DNA of 64,000 bases from Pelomonas sp052436255 (GCA_052436255.1 JBQVNP010000010.1:1-64000), one strand, 5' to 3'; positions 40,201 to 53,108 are shown, counted from the first letter of the stretch. Numbers and translations are program-made. The notes: a model not told the origin generated them from the sequence alone.

Positions 40201-42066
40201 GTGATACCGCCCGGCTTCATCCAGGATCTGCTCGCCCGCGTCGACGTCGTCGAGGTGGTTGGCCGGCATGTCGAGCTGAAAAAGGCCGGCATCAATCACA
40301 AGGGCCTGTGCCCTTTCCACGGCGAAAAGTCGCCCAGCTTCATCGTCAGCCCCAGCCGCCAGACCTACCACTGCTTCGGTTGCGGCGTGCATGGCAACGC
40401 CATCGGCTTCCTGATGGAGCACACCGCAGCCACTTTCGTGGAGGCTGTCGAAGACCTGGCCCAGCAGGTCGGCATGCAGGTGCCGCAAGATGAACGCTCA
40501 CCCGAGCAGCGCGAGCGGGCCAAGGCCGACCGGGCGAGGCAGCAGAGCCTGACCGATGTGCTGGCCCGCGCAGCGGACTTCTACAAGGCACAGCTCCGCA
40601 AGACGCCGCGGGCCGTCAGCTACCTGAAGGGCCGCGGCTTGACAGGCCAGATCGCCGCCCGCTTCGGTCTGGGCTATGCGCCCGAGGGCTGGCGCTCCCT
40701 GGCCAGCGGTTTCCCGTCCTACGACGACCCCCAGCTGGTCGAAGCCGGGCTCGTCATCAGTCCGGACGTCGAGCCCGGCGAGGACGCGAAACGGTATGAC
40801 CGCTTCCGGGACCGGATCATGTTCCCGATCCGCAATGTGCAGGGCGAGGTCATCGGCTTTGGCGGGCGGGTGCTGGACAAGGGTGAACCCAAGTATCTGA
40901 ACTCTCCCGAGACGCCGGTCTTCAGCAAGGGACGGGAGCTGTACGGCCTGTTCGAAGGCCGCCAAGCGATGCGCCAGCGCGGCCACGCCCTGGTTGTCGA
41001 GGGCTATATGGACGTGGTGGCGCTGGCCCAGCACGGCATCGCCAACGCGGTGGCGACGCTGGGCACGGCTTGCACGGCGGAGCATGTGCACAAACTCTTC
41101 CGCCACACCGAGTCGGTCGTCTTCAGCTTCGACGGGGACGCCGCCGGCCGCCGCGCCGCCGTGCGGGCGCTGGAGGCCGCCCTGCCCCACGCCACCGAGA
41201 CGCGCACGGTCAAGTTCCTGTTTTTGCCGCCCGAGCACGACCCCGACTCCTACGTGCGCGAGCTGGGTGCCGAGGCCTTCGAGCGCTGCATCGAGGGGGC
41301 CGTGCCGTTGTCTCGCCAGCTCATCACCGTGGCCGCCGATGGCTGCGATCTGGGCACGCCCGAGGGCCGCGCGCGCATGCTCGCCCAGGCCAGGCCGTTG
41401 TGGAGCCTGCTGCCCGACAGCCTGTTGCGCCGGCAACTGCTGGGCGAACTGGCGCGCCAAGGGCAGATGCCCGAGGCCGAACTGCAAGCGCTGTGGTTGG
41501 GAGAGGCCATGCCGGCATCGTCCGCCGCTGAGCCCGCGACGCGGGCCGAAAAGCCGCGCTGGCAGCCCAAGGCTGAATGGAAGCCCAAGGGCGACTGGAA
41601 ATCGCGCCGCGACCGCGATGCAGAGCCGCGCCCGGCGGGACCGCGCACAACCCCCGCGACAGCCGCCGACAACGCGACGCGGCTTTTGCTGCAGCACAGC
41701 GAACTCTGGGATGCTCTTCCCGACGAGGACCGTGCACTGCTGCATGATCTTCCCGGCGCCAACGGCGAGCTGATTCATTGGCTGGAGCGCCACCTGACCC
41801 ACCACGGCGCCAGCGCCTGGGCCGTCGTCCAGGCTGGTCTCGCAGCGGACGGCCATGCCGAGACCGTGCACCGACTTGTGCGCAGCTTCCAGGAGCTGGG
41901 TGTCGAGGAGTCCGATCCGGCCGGCGACCTGGCCAGCGCCGTGTCGGCGTTGCGCGCCCGCACGCCCGCAGCGTTGCCGGGCGGGGGCGGCGCCACCGAC
42001 GACGAACGTCGCAGGGCTTTGGAGGCATTGGCACGCCTTCGCGAACGCCATGGCGTGCAGAACTAG
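40201..42066 (+). CDS. dnaG: DNA primase
   Basis: A 621-residue DnaG. The N-terminal zinc domain has CPFHGEKSPSF and YHCFGCGVHGNAIGFLM; the catalytic Toprim core contains YDRFRDRIMFPIRNVQGEVIGFGGRVL, YLNSPETPVFSKG, VVEGYMDVVAL and FSFDGDAAGRRAA (metal Asp residues), and the C-terminal part (about 460-620) is the helicase-interacting region after a charged Trp/Lys linker. It makes RNA primers for Okazaki fragments. The start is a GTG at 40201, right at the conserved PPGFIQDLLARVDVV. Confidence 0.97.
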   Translation: MIPPGFIQDLLARVDVVEVVGRHVELKKAGINHKGLCPFHGEKSPSFIVSPSRQTYHCFGCGVHGNAIGFLMEHTAATFVEAVEDLAQQVGMQVPQDERSPEQRERAKADRARQQSLTDVLARAADFYKAQLRKTPRAVSYLKGRGLTGQIAARFGLGYAPEGWRSLASGFPSYDDPQLVEAGLVISPDVEPGEDAKRYDRFRDRIMFPIRNVQGEVIGFGGRVLDKGEPKYLNSPETPVFSKGRELYGLFEGRQAMRQRGHALVVEGYMDVVALAQHGIANAVATLGTACTAEHVHKLFRHTESVVFSFDGDAAGRRAAVRALEAALPHATETRTVKFLFLPPEHDPDSYVRELGAEAFERCIEGAVPLSRQLITVAADGCDLGTPEGRARMLAQARPLWSLLPDSLLRRQLLGELARQGQMPEAELQALWLGEAMPASSAAEPATRAEKPRWQPKAEWKPKGDWKSRRDRDAEPRPAGPRTTPATAADNATRLLLQHSELWDALPDEDRALLHDLPGANGELIHWLERHLTHHGASAWAVVQAGLAADGHAETVHRLVRSFQELGVEESDPAGDLASAVSALRARTPAALPGGGGATDDERRRALEALARLRERHGVQN

Positions 42067-42410
42067 GGTTTACCTGTCACAGCTTTGCAATTCAGCCGCG
42101 CTTGATTCATAATCTCGCGTTTTCCGCGCGCGTCAACAAGAGTGACGGCAGAGAAATGCCGGACCCGGCCACCCAGCGACACTGGGCAACTCGCTAAGAG
42201 TTTTGATGGCCAACACATCCGCCAGCTCTGCATACCAAACGATCACGCCAGCTTGTTCGCGCCACGCCAGGGTCCCTCGCTCGATATCGGAGTGATACCC
42301 GGTGACGAAAGCCACCGCCCCCATGCCCCGCCGGTTTTGCGTCCGAGCCCGGGCTGGCCGCGGTGGCTGCTGCATTTCTGATTGACCGCGCAAACCCCCG
42401 AAGGACCTGC
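42067..42410. other. 344-bp non-coding gap between dnaG and rpoD
   Basis: It contains a well-formed sigma-70 promoter (42085-42113) and otherwise about 300 bases of untranslated leader of rpoD. I see no terminator after dnaG, so some dnaG-rpoD read-through is likely. No coding sequence is convincing. Confidence 0.6.
42085..42113 (+). promoter_or_regulatory. Sigma-70 promoter of rpoD
   Basis: TTGCAA (42085-42090) and CATAAT (42108-42113) with a 17-bp spacer. It would give an rpoD leader of about 290 nt. This is one of the best promoter matches in the window. Confidence 0.6.
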
Positions 42411-44657
<2,247 letters not shown>

Positions 44658-44770
44658 GGGTTGGCCGAGGACGTGGCCGCCGCAGACGGTGCCGGTTGCA
44701 AAGCCGCCGGCACGGAGTTTGCGCCCCGTCTTGCGAGGCAAGGCGAGGCACAAGTTGCGCGCGACGCCAA

Positions 44771-44793
44771 AAAGGCCGGCATGTCCGGCCTTT
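44771..44793 (+). terminator. Hairpin terminator downstream of rpoD
   Basis: A perfect 9-bp stem AAAGGCCGG (44771-44779) with CCGGCCTTT (44785-44793), loop of five; the T run is short. An additional inverted repeat GTGCCGG (44689-44695) / CCGGCAC (44707-44713) lies between it and the rpoD stop. Confidence 0.55.
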
Positions 44794-44815
44794 CCTACGC
44801 CGATAAACTGACTCC

Positions 44816-45784
44816 ATGACCGTGATCCGAGAGCGCACCGTCCTCTTTGCCGACCTTCGCGGCAGCACCGGGCTGTACGAGTCTCTGGGCAACGCCGAGG
44901 CCAGTGCGATGGTGACGCAGACCGTCGGCCAGATCAGCGAGGCCGTGCTGGAAAGCGGCGGCCAGCTGATCAAGACACTGGGCGACGGACTGATGGCTGC
45001 CTTCGACGCGCCGCGCGATGGCGTACGCGCTGGGCAGCGCATGCAGGAAATGCTCGAGCGCACCGTGCAGCGCGCGCGCCGCCAGAGCGACCCCGCAATG
45101 CTGGCGCTGCGCCTGCAGGTGGCGCTGGCGCGCGGCGAGGTGGTCGAGCTCAACGGCGACTGCTTCGGGGACGCGGTCAATGTCGCGGCCCGGCTGATCG
45201 ACCATGCCGGCGACGGCGAGATCCTGATCACCGCGGAGGTGCTGGCGGGCCTGCACCACGCTTCCAAGGGACGCTTTCGCAGCCTGGACCGCATCTCGGT
45301 GCGTGGCCGCGTCGAGCCCGTGCATGTCTACCGCATGGACGCCGTACCGCAGGTCAGCGCCGACGCGACCGCCACACAGTTCGGCGAGCCGATGCGCTCG
45401 GTGGAGCCGGACGGCATGCGGCTTGTCTGGCAAGACCTGGACCGCGTCTTCGACATCGGTGCCATGCCCATCGTGCTGGGCCGCAGCGTGCAGGCCACCT
45501 ACTGCATCACCGACGCGCGCGTGTCGCGCTCACATGCCCGCATCGACTGGCAGGGCAGCAGCTTCGAGCTGACCGACCTTTCCTACAACGGCACCTATGT
45601 GCGCTTTGGCGCCTCGGGCGAGCTGCTCAGCCTGAAGCGCGGCAGCTGCACCCTGCACGGCAGCGGCATCATCGGCCTTGGCGGCCTGCCGACCGACGAC
45701 CAGTCGCCCATCGTGCGCTTCGAGGTGCTGCACTTTGCCGACACCGAGCCGCAGCCTTTCGGCGCCCCTCGATCACGCCGCTGA
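44816..45784 (+). CDS. Class III nucleotidyl cyclase with FHA domain
   Basis: A 322-residue soluble protein. Residues 1-175 are a class III cyclase domain: metal Asp D13 in FADLRGST and D57 in KTLGDG, substrate Lys K53, D119 in GDCFGDAVNVAAR, transition-state N122 and R126. The Lys/Asp pair favours ATP, so cAMP synthesis is likely. Residues about 235-300 form an FHA domain (IVLGRS, VSRSHARIDW, LTDLSYNGTYV), which binds phosphothreonine. It begins 158 bp after rpoD and its stop is 11 bp before hemH. Phosphoprotein-controlled cAMP output is inferred. Confidence 0.88.
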   Translation: MTVIRERTVLFADLRGSTGLYESLGNAEASAMVTQTVGQISEAVLESGGQLIKTLGDGLMAAFDAPRDGVRAGQRMQEMLERTVQRARRQSDPAMLALRLQVALARGEVVELNGDCFGDAVNVAARLIDHAGDGEILITAEVLAGLHHASKGRFRSLDRISVRGRVEPVHVYRMDAVPQVSADATATQFGEPMRSVEPDGMRLVWQDLDRVFDIGAMPIVLGRSVQATYCITDARVSRSHARIDWQGSSFELTDLSYNGTYVRFGASGELLSLKRGSCTLHGSGIIGLGGLPTDDQSPIVRFEVLHFADTEPQPFGAPRSRR

Positions 45785-45795
45785 GGCCACGACAC

Positions 45796-46902
45796 ATGCG
45801 TTTCCTGCCCGAACCGCCGCAGTGCCACGGCGCCGCGCCCGCTGGCCCGCTGGCGACCGACGTCGCCGTCCTGTTCTGCAATCTCGGCACGCCGGATGCA
45901 CCGACGGCGCCGGCGCTGCGGCGCTACCTGGCGCAGTTTCTTGCCGACCCCCGCGTCGTCGAGCTTCCGAAGCTGATCTGGCTGGCCATCCTGCACGGCA
46001 TCATCCTGCGACTGCGGCCGGCCAAGTCGGCGGCGAAGTACGCGACGGTCTGGACGCCCGAGGGTTCACCGCTGAAGGTCTGGACCGAGAAGCAGGCCAA
46101 GCTGCTGCAAGGCCTGCTGGGTGAGCGCGGTCTGCGCGTGCGCGTGGCCTACGCCATGCGTTATGGCCAACCCGCCATCGGCCAGACGCTGGACGCGCTC
46201 AAGCGCGAAGGCGTGCACCGTGTGTTGGTGCTGCCGGCCTATCCGCAGTACTCGGGCGCGACGACGGCGAGCGTCATTGATGACGTCGCGCGCTGGGCGC
46301 TCAAGACGCGGCACCTGCCCGAGCTGCGCTTTGTCAACCGCTACCACGACGACGCCGGCTACATCGCCGCGCTGGCGCAGAGCGTGCGAGACCACTGGCA
46401 GCGTGAGGGCCGCGCTGACAAGCTCGTCATGAGCTTTCACGGCATGCCCGAGCGAACCCTGTACCTGGGCGATCCCTACCACTGCGAATGCCTCAAGACC
46501 GGCCGCCTGCTTGCTCAGACACTGGCGCTGAAGGACGGCGAGTGGTTGGTGACCTTCCAGAGCCGCTTCGGCAAGGCCAAGTGGCTGCAGCCGTATACCG
46601 AACCCACGCTGATCAAGCTGGCGCAGGGCGGCCTCAAGTCGGTCGACCTGGTCTGCCCGGGCTTCGCGGCCGACTGCCTGGAAACCCTGGAAGAAATCGA
46701 CCAGGAAGCGCGCGCCGCCTTCCTGGCCGCCGGCGGCCAGCGCTTCGCCTACATCCCCTGCCTGAACGACCACCCGGCCGGCATGCGAGCACTCGCCGGC
46801 CTGGCCGAACGCCATCTGCAAGGCTGGTCGGTCGAGACCCAGCACCCGGACACCTTGGCCCTGCAGCGCGAGCGGGCGCTGGCGGCCGGAGCACCGCAGT
46901 GA
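45796..46902 (+). CDS. hemH: Ferrochelatase
   Basis: A 368-residue ferrochelatase that inserts Fe2+ into protoporphyrin IX, the last haem step. Seen: VAVLFCNLGTPDAPTAPALRRYLAQFLADPRVVELP, LPAYPQYSGATTASV, LVMSFHGMPERTLYLGDPYHCEC with the catalytic His, LVTFQSRFGKAKWLQPYTEPTL and VCPGFAADCLETLEEI with the catalytic Glu. The length is usual for betaproteobacteria. Its stop overlaps the next gene's GTG start. Confidence 0.97.
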   Translation: MRFLPEPPQCHGAAPAGPLATDVAVLFCNLGTPDAPTAPALRRYLAQFLADPRVVELPKLIWLAILHGIILRLRPAKSAAKYATVWTPEGSPLKVWTEKQAKLLQGLLGERGLRVRVAYAMRYGQPAIGQTLDALKREGVHRVLVLPAYPQYSGATTASVIDDVARWALKTRHLPELRFVNRYHDDAGYIAALAQSVRDHWQREGRADKLVMSFHGMPERTLYLGDPYHCECLKTGRLLAQTLALKDGEWLVTFQSRFGKAKWLQPYTEPTLIKLAQGGLKSVDLVCPGFAADCLETLEEIDQEARAAFLAAGGQRFAYIPCLNDHPAGMRALAGLAERHLQGWSVETQHPDTLALQRERALAAGAPQ

Positions 46903-47333
46903 CCGAGGCGCCGACCAGCATGCGGCTGGACAAATGGCTGTGGGCAGCGCGCTTCTACAAGACCCGAGCTTTGGCCGTCGACGAGATCAACCTCGGCCGT
47001 GTGCGCGTGGGCGGCCAGCCGGTCAAGCCGGCGCGGGACGTCAGGGTCGGCGACCTGCTCACCATCCGCATCGGCACGCTGGCCCGCGAGGTCTCGGTTC
47101 TCGGCCTGTCCAACCAGCGCGGCCCGGCGCCCCAGGCGCAAGCGCTCTACGCGGAGACGCCAGCGAGCATCACGGCGCGTGAGGCCGCCGCCGAGGCGCG
47201 CCGGCTGGCGCCGGAGCCGGCGGCCAGCATCGAACAGGGCCGGCCGACCAAGCAGGATCGGCGGCGCCTGGCCGACTGGGACCGCTGGTCGGCCTCCCTG
47301 AACGATGTCGACGACACGGGTGATCCGGGTTGA
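46899..47333 (+). CDS. S4-domain RNA-binding heat shock protein (Hsp15-like)
   Basis: A 144-residue protein with an N-terminal S4 domain: MRLDKWLWAARFYKTRALAVDEINLGRVRVGGQPVKPARDVRVGDLLTI, close to E. coli Hsp15 (HslR), which binds 50S subunits that carry nascent chains. The C-terminal basic tail ends with PTKQDRRRLADWDRW. The start is the GTG at 46899 (GTGA overlap with the hemH stop and CGGAG upstream), or the ATG at 46920. Its place just before the sigma-32-controlled grpE fits a heat-shock role. Confidence 0.88.
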   Translation: MTEAPTSMRLDKWLWAARFYKTRALAVDEINLGRVRVGGQPVKPARDVRVGDLLTIRIGTLAREVSVLGLSNQRGPAPQAQALYAETPASITAREAAAEARRLAPEPAASIEQGRPTKQDRRRLADWDRWSASLNDVDDTGDPG

Positions 47334-47362
47334 CCCGGATCATTCCTTTTTGAATCCCCCCT

Positions 47363-47390
47363 CTTGAAACCGGGACATCGTGCCCAACGT
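47363..47390 (+). promoter_or_regulatory. Sigma-32-like heat-shock promoter of grpE
   Basis: CTTGAAA (47363-47369), a perfect -35, then 13 bp and CCCAACGT (47383-47390), which matches five of the seven fixed positions of CCCCATnT. The start site would be near 47397, which rules out the upstream GTG at 47380 for this transcript and supports the ATG at 47416. Confidence 0.6.
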
Positions 47391-47415
47391 CGACGCGATC
47401 CTGCCTATTCATGCC

Positions 47416-47949
47416 ATGACGACCGAACACAACCTGCCCGAAGACGCGGCTGGCGCCACCGAGCCCACGGCCGCTGACCTGAACCCTGAAACCTTGACCG
47501 CCGAGCTCGAAGGCCTGAAGCAGCGGTTAGCCGAGATGAGCGACGCCTATCTGCGCGCCAAGGCCGAGGCCGAGAACACACGCCGTCGCGGCGAAGAGGA
47601 CGTTGCCAAGGCGCGCAAGTTCGCCATCGAAAGCTTTGCCGAAGCCATGCTGCCGGTGATGGACAGCATGGAGGCAGCCATCGCCACGCCCAGCGCCACG
47701 GTCGACACCGTGCTCGAAGGTGTGCACGCCACACGCCGCCAGCTGTCCAGCGCGCTGGAACGCAATAAGGTCGTCGAGATCAACCCCGGCCAGGGCGCCA
47801 AGTTCGACCCGCACCAGCACCAGGCCATCTCGGTGGTGCCGGCGCCCCAGCAGGACGCCAACACAGTCGTCACCGTGCTGCAAAAAGGCTTCCTGATCGC
47901 CGACCGCGTGTTGCGGCCGGCGCTCGTGACGGTTGCCGCACCGAAGTAA
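47416..47949 (+). CDS. grpE: Nucleotide exchange factor GrpE
   Basis: A 177-residue GrpE, the ADP release factor of DnaK. A long N-terminal helix (LTAELEGLKQRLAEMSDAYLRAKAEAENTRRRGEEDVAKARKFAIESFAEAMLPVMDSMEAAI) is followed by the beta domain with GAKFDPHQHQAISV and TVLQKGFLIADRVLRPALVTVA. The ATG at 47416 is chosen because a sigma-32-type promoter would start transcription around 47397; a GTG at 47380 lies upstream of that. Confidence 0.96.
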   Translation: MTTEHNLPEDAAGATEPTAADLNPETLTAELEGLKQRLAEMSDAYLRAKAEAENTRRRGEEDVAKARKFAIESFAEAMLPVMDSMEAAIATPSATVDTVLEGVHATRRQLSSALERNKVVEINPGQGAKFDPHQHQAISVVPAPQQDANTVVTVLQKGFLIADRVLRPALVTVAAPK

Positions 47950-47967
47950 TGCAGAAGCCGCCGTTCT

Positions 47968-47995
47968 CTTGAAACGGCGCGACTGATCCACAACT
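47968..47995 (+). promoter_or_regulatory. Sigma-32-like heat-shock promoter of dnaK
   Basis: CTTGAAA (47968-47974), 13 bp, then CCACAACT (47988-47995), with five of seven fixed -10 positions. It lies between grpE and dnaK; the spacing is the same as at grpE, which makes both more believable. Confidence 0.6.
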
Positions 47996-48027
47996 CGAAC
48001 ACATCAACAAATCTTCAGGAGTTCCAA

Positions 48028-49992
<1,965 letters not shown>

Positions 49993-50007
49993 GCCGTCGA
50001 TGACCCG

Positions 50008-50043
50008 GCCCGGCAGCGCCCTCCAAGCGTTGCCGGGCTTTTG
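50008..50043 (+). terminator. Rho-independent terminator between dnaK and dnaJ
   Basis: An 11-bp stem, GCCCGGCAGCG (50008-50018) with CGTTGCCGGGC (50028-50038), one G-T pair, followed by TTTT and a second T stretch. It would lower dnaJ transcription relative to dnaK. Confidence 0.75.
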
Positions 50044-50061
50044 CCTTTAACGAGTAGAGCA

Positions 50062-51213
50062 ATGGCTTCCAAGCGCGATTACTACGAAATCCTCGGCGTC
50101 GCCAAGAACGCGAGCGATGAGGACATCAAGAAGGCCTACCGCAAGCTGGCCATGAAGCACCACCCCGACCGCAACCAGGGCGACGGGGCGAAGAAGGCCG
50201 AGGAAAGCTTCAAGGAGGCCAAGGAGGCCTACGAGATGCTGTCCGACGCGCAAAAGCGCGCGGCCTATGACCAGTACGGCCATGCCGGCGTCGACCCCAA
50301 CATGGGCGGCGGACGCGGTGGCCCGGGCGCGGAAGGCTTCGGCGGCTTTGCCGAGGCCTTCGGCGACATCTTCGGCGACATCTTCGGCGGCCAGGGCGGC
50401 CAGCGCCGCGGCGCCGGTGGCCAGCAGGTCTACCGCGGCAGCGACCTCAGCTACGCGATGGAGATCACGCTGGAAGAAGCCGCCCGCGGCAAGGAGACGC
50501 AGATCCGCATCCCGAGTTGGGAAGGCTGCGAGACCTGCGGCGGCACCGGCGCCAAGCCGGGCACCAGCGCCAAGACCTGCGGGTCATGTGGGGGCTCCGG
50601 CACGGTGCACATGCGCCAGGGTTTCTTCAGCATCCAGCAGACCTGCCCGCATTGCCACGGCAGCGGCAAGATCATTCCCGACCCCTGCACCAGTTGCAAC
50701 GGCCAGGGCAAGGTCAAGAAGACCAAGACGCTGGAGGTCAAGATCCCCGCTGGCATCAACGAAGGCATGCGCATCCGCTCGGCGGGCAATGGCGAGCCCG
50801 GCGTGAACGGCGGCCCGAGTGGCGATCTCTACATCGAGATCCGCATCAAGCAGCACGACATCTTCGAGCGCGATGGCGACGACCTGCATTGCACGATGCC
50901 GGTGTCGATGATCACGGCGGCACTCGGCGGCGGCATCGAGGTGCCGACGCTGGGAGGCAAGGCGGAGATCGAACTTCCTGAAGGCACCCAGCACGGCAAG
51001 ACCTTCCGCCTGCGCGGCAAGGGCATCAAGGGCGTGCGCTCCAGCTATCCGGGCGACCTCTACTGCCACATCGCGGTCGAGACGCCGGTCAAGCTCACCG
51101 AGCATCAGAAAAAGCTGCTCAAGGAGCTCGACAAGAGTCTCAAGGATGGCGGCGAGCGCCATTCGCCCAACGCCAAGAGCTGGACGGACCGGGTCAAGGA
51201 CCTGTTCAAGTAA
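50062..51213 (+). CDS. dnaJ: Chaperone protein DnaJ (Hsp40)
   Basis: A 383-residue class A J-protein. J domain with HPD (KLAMKHHPDRNQGD), a Gly/Phe-rich region (GGGRGGPGAEGFGGFAEAFGDIFGDIFGG), four zinc repeats (CETCGGTG, CGSCGGSG, CPHCHGSG, CTSCNGQG) and the C-terminal substrate domains. Start at the ATG at 50062, right before SKRDYYEILGV. A terminator hairpin lies between dnaK and this gene, so it may be expressed by read-through. Confidence 0.98.
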   Translation: MASKRDYYEILGVAKNASDEDIKKAYRKLAMKHHPDRNQGDGAKKAEESFKEAKEAYEMLSDAQKRAAYDQYGHAGVDPNMGGGRGGPGAEGFGGFAEAFGDIFGDIFGGQGGQRRGAGGQQVYRGSDLSYAMEITLEEAARGKETQIRIPSWEGCETCGGTGAKPGTSAKTCGSCGGSGTVHMRQGFFSIQQTCPHCHGSGKIIPDPCTSCNGQGKVKKTKTLEVKIPAGINEGMRIRSAGNGEPGVNGGPSGDLYIEIRIKQHDIFERDGDDLHCTMPVSMITAALGGGIEVPTLGGKAEIELPEGTQHGKTFRLRGKGIKGVRSSYPGDLYCHIAVETPVKLTEHQKKLLKELDKSLKDGGERHSPNAKSWTDRVKDLFK

Positions 51214-51230
51214 GCCGCAGCTCACCCAGC

Positions 51231-51266
51231 AAGCCGCGACACCCGACCGGGTCTCGCGGCTTTCTT
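51231..51266 (+). terminator. Rho-independent terminator of dnaJ
   Basis: AAGCCGCGA (51231-51239) pairs with TCGCGGCTT (51254-51262), with a second inner C/G-rich pairing, then TTCTT. It ends the grpE-dnaK-dnaJ region. Confidence 0.75.
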
Positions 51267-51370
51267 GTGACCGTTTTTCCGCGGTCACTCCCAGGCCGGC
51301 CTGCGTCGTAAGTCACGGCCCTTGCCGTGTTGCGGTATCTACCAGCGCACCCGGTTGCCCGCATCAACCC

Positions 51371-51398
51371 TAAAGTTCGCCGACTGTCACACCGATGG
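51371..51398 (+). promoter_or_regulatory. Candidate sigma-28 (FliA)-type promoter upstream of the receiver-TPR gene
   Basis: TAAAGTTC (51371-51378), 12 bp and ACCGATGG (51391-51398). The first part matches the FliA -35 core TAAAGTT and the second keeps CCGAT. Spacing is one base longer than the usual 11. It is 70 bp before the start codon. Confidence 0.35.
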
Positions 51399-51467
51399 CT
51401 CATAAGTGATCCTTCCACCGCGCCTCCCGATCACAGTCCACGGCTTCGCGCCGCGGAAGGGGGCGGT

Positions 51468-53108
51468 ATGTTCCTGATGGACAGCACCATCCAGACCGCG
51501 TCGGCGCTGATCATCGATGGCAATGCCAATTCGCGCAGCCTGATGTCGGCTCAGTTGCGCGACCTCGGCATCGGCACGGTGCGGCAGACGCCGCGTGTCA
51601 AGGATGCCCGCGTGATGCTGGAGCACCAGACCTTCGACATCGTGCTGTGCGACTACCACTTCGACGCCAGCGACACCTCGGGCCAGGACCTGTTGGACGA
51701 GCTGCGCCGCGAAGGCCTGCTGCCCTACTCCACCGTCTTCGTCATGGTCACCAGCGAGGCCACCTACGCCAAGGTGGCCGAGGCCGCCGAAGCTGCGCTC
51801 GATGCCTATCTGATCAAGCCCTACACCAGTGCCAACCTCGCCGAGCGGCTGGCCAGCGCGCGGCAGCGCAAGCGCATCCTGAAGGACATTTTCGAAGCCA
51901 TCGAAAACCAGGATTTCGAGACGGCAGCCAACCTCTGCCTGGCGCGCTTCGAGGCCAAGGACAAGTACTGGCTCTACGCCGCCCGCATCGGCGCCGAACT
52001 GCTGCTGCGGCTCAAGCGTTATGCCGATGCCCGCGTCCTGTACGAGGCCATCATTGCGGCCAAGACGGTCCCCTGGGCGCGCCTGGGCGTGGCGCGCACC
52101 GAGGTCGCCGCCGGCAACTTGCAGGCGGCCCGCCGCACGCTGGAGAACCTGACAGGCGACCTGCCCGACTACGCCGACTCGCACGACCTCATGGGTCATG
52201 TGCAGATGGAACATGGCGACCTCGCGCAGGCGCTCAAGACCTACCAGACGGCCGCGACACTGACCCCCGGCTGCCTGCTGCGCCTGCAGCGCTGCGGATC
52301 GCTCGGCTTCTACGCCGGCCAGCGTGCCGAGGCGCTGAAGATGCTGGAGCGCGCCATGTCGCAGGGCCTGCGCTCCAAGCTTTTCGACATGCTGAGCCTG
52401 GTGCTGATCGGGCTGATGCGCTTCGATGCCAAGGACACCAAGGGCTTCAAGTACGCCCACGACTCACTGGCCGCTGCCCTGGAGCGCGCACCGGGCTCCG
52501 TCCGCCTGCAGCGCTTCGACCTGGTCTTCCGCGGCCTGGCCTTCTTGCTGGAGCGCCGTGTCGGCCAGGCCCTTGTCGTCGCGCGCGAGTTCACCGGACA
52601 CGCGGACAGCGGCAACTTCGACCTGGAGGCCGCCTCGCTGCTGACGGCGCTGTGGATACGTCTTTGCAGCCAAGAGGTCGAACTCGAGGAAATGATGCCC
52701 ATCCTGCGCAGCCTGGGGGTGCGCCATTGCGCCACCAAGGCCAGCACCGAGATCCTCGTCGCGATGTCCGAAGCTCACCAGGGATCGGCCGAGCAGTTCC
52801 GCGATTGCCACCAGCAGATCTTCAACGCCGCCGAGACGGCCATGCGGCACTCGCTGCGCGGCAGCGCCAAGGTGGCCGTCGAGTTGTTGATCCAGCAGGG
52901 TGAGGTCACGCGCAATGCCAAGCTCATCGACATGGCCGGCCTGGTGCTGAAGCGCCATGCCGACAAGATCGACAGCGCCGCCGTGTTGGCCGGCCAGATC
53001 GACGCATTGCACAGCCGGTATGTGAAGCCCATGGGCGGCAGCCCCGGCAAACCGCGCGCGGCGGGCGGCGTGGCGCTGCGAGCGCCCGAAGCGGCTGTTG
53101 CCGGCTGA
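51468..53108 (+). CDS. Response regulator receiver with TPR-type helical repeats
   Basis: A 546-residue protein. A receiver domain (1-125) has IIDGNANSR in place of the usual double Asp (second Asp is Gly), phosphoacceptor Asp D62 in DIVLCDYHFD, MVTSEA with the Thr/Ser and LIKPYT with the Lys, so phosphorylation is plausible. Residues 130-520 are helical TPR-like repeats (LYAARIGAELLLRLKRYADARVLYEAIIA..., DYADSHDLMGHVQMEHGDLAQALKTYQTAATLTPG). No DNA-binding domain is present, so it probably acts through protein contacts. A possible FliA-type promoter lies upstream; a motility link is only a suggestion. It stands alone, convergent with the radical SAM gene. Confidence 0.85.
   Translation: MFLMDSTIQTASALIIDGNANSRSLMSAQLRDLGIGTVRQTPRVKDARVMLEHQTFDIVLCDYHFDASDTSGQDLLDELRREGLLPYSTVFVMVTSEATYAKVAEAAEAALDAYLIKPYTSANLAERLASARQRKRILKDIFEAIENQDFETAANLCLARFEAKDKYWLYAARIGAELLLRLKRYADARVLYEAIIAAKTVPWARLGVARTEVAAGNLQAARRTLENLTGDLPDYADSHDLMGHVQMEHGDLAQALKTYQTAATLTPGCLLRLQRCGSLGFYAGQRAEALKMLERAMSQGLRSKLFDMLSLVLIGLMRFDAKDTKGFKYAHDSLAAALERAPGSVRLQRFDLVFRGLAFLLERRVGQALVVAREFTGHADSGNFDLEAASLLTALWIRLCSQEVELEEMMPILRSLGVRHCATKASTEILVAMSEAHQGSAEQFRDCHQQIFNAAETAMRHSLRGSAKVAVELLIQQGEVTRNAKLIDMAGLVLKRHADKIDSAAVLAGQIDALHSRYVKPMGGSPGKPRAAGGVALRAPEAAVAG

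Noticed and set aside
44689..44713. Inverted repeat directly after rpoD as a primary terminator
   Set aside because: It has no T tract; the hairpin at 44771-44793 is the better candidate.
47380..47415. GTG start for grpE that would add 12 residues
   Set aside because: It falls upstream of the start site predicted from the sigma-32-like promoter, and the added residues look unlike GrpE.
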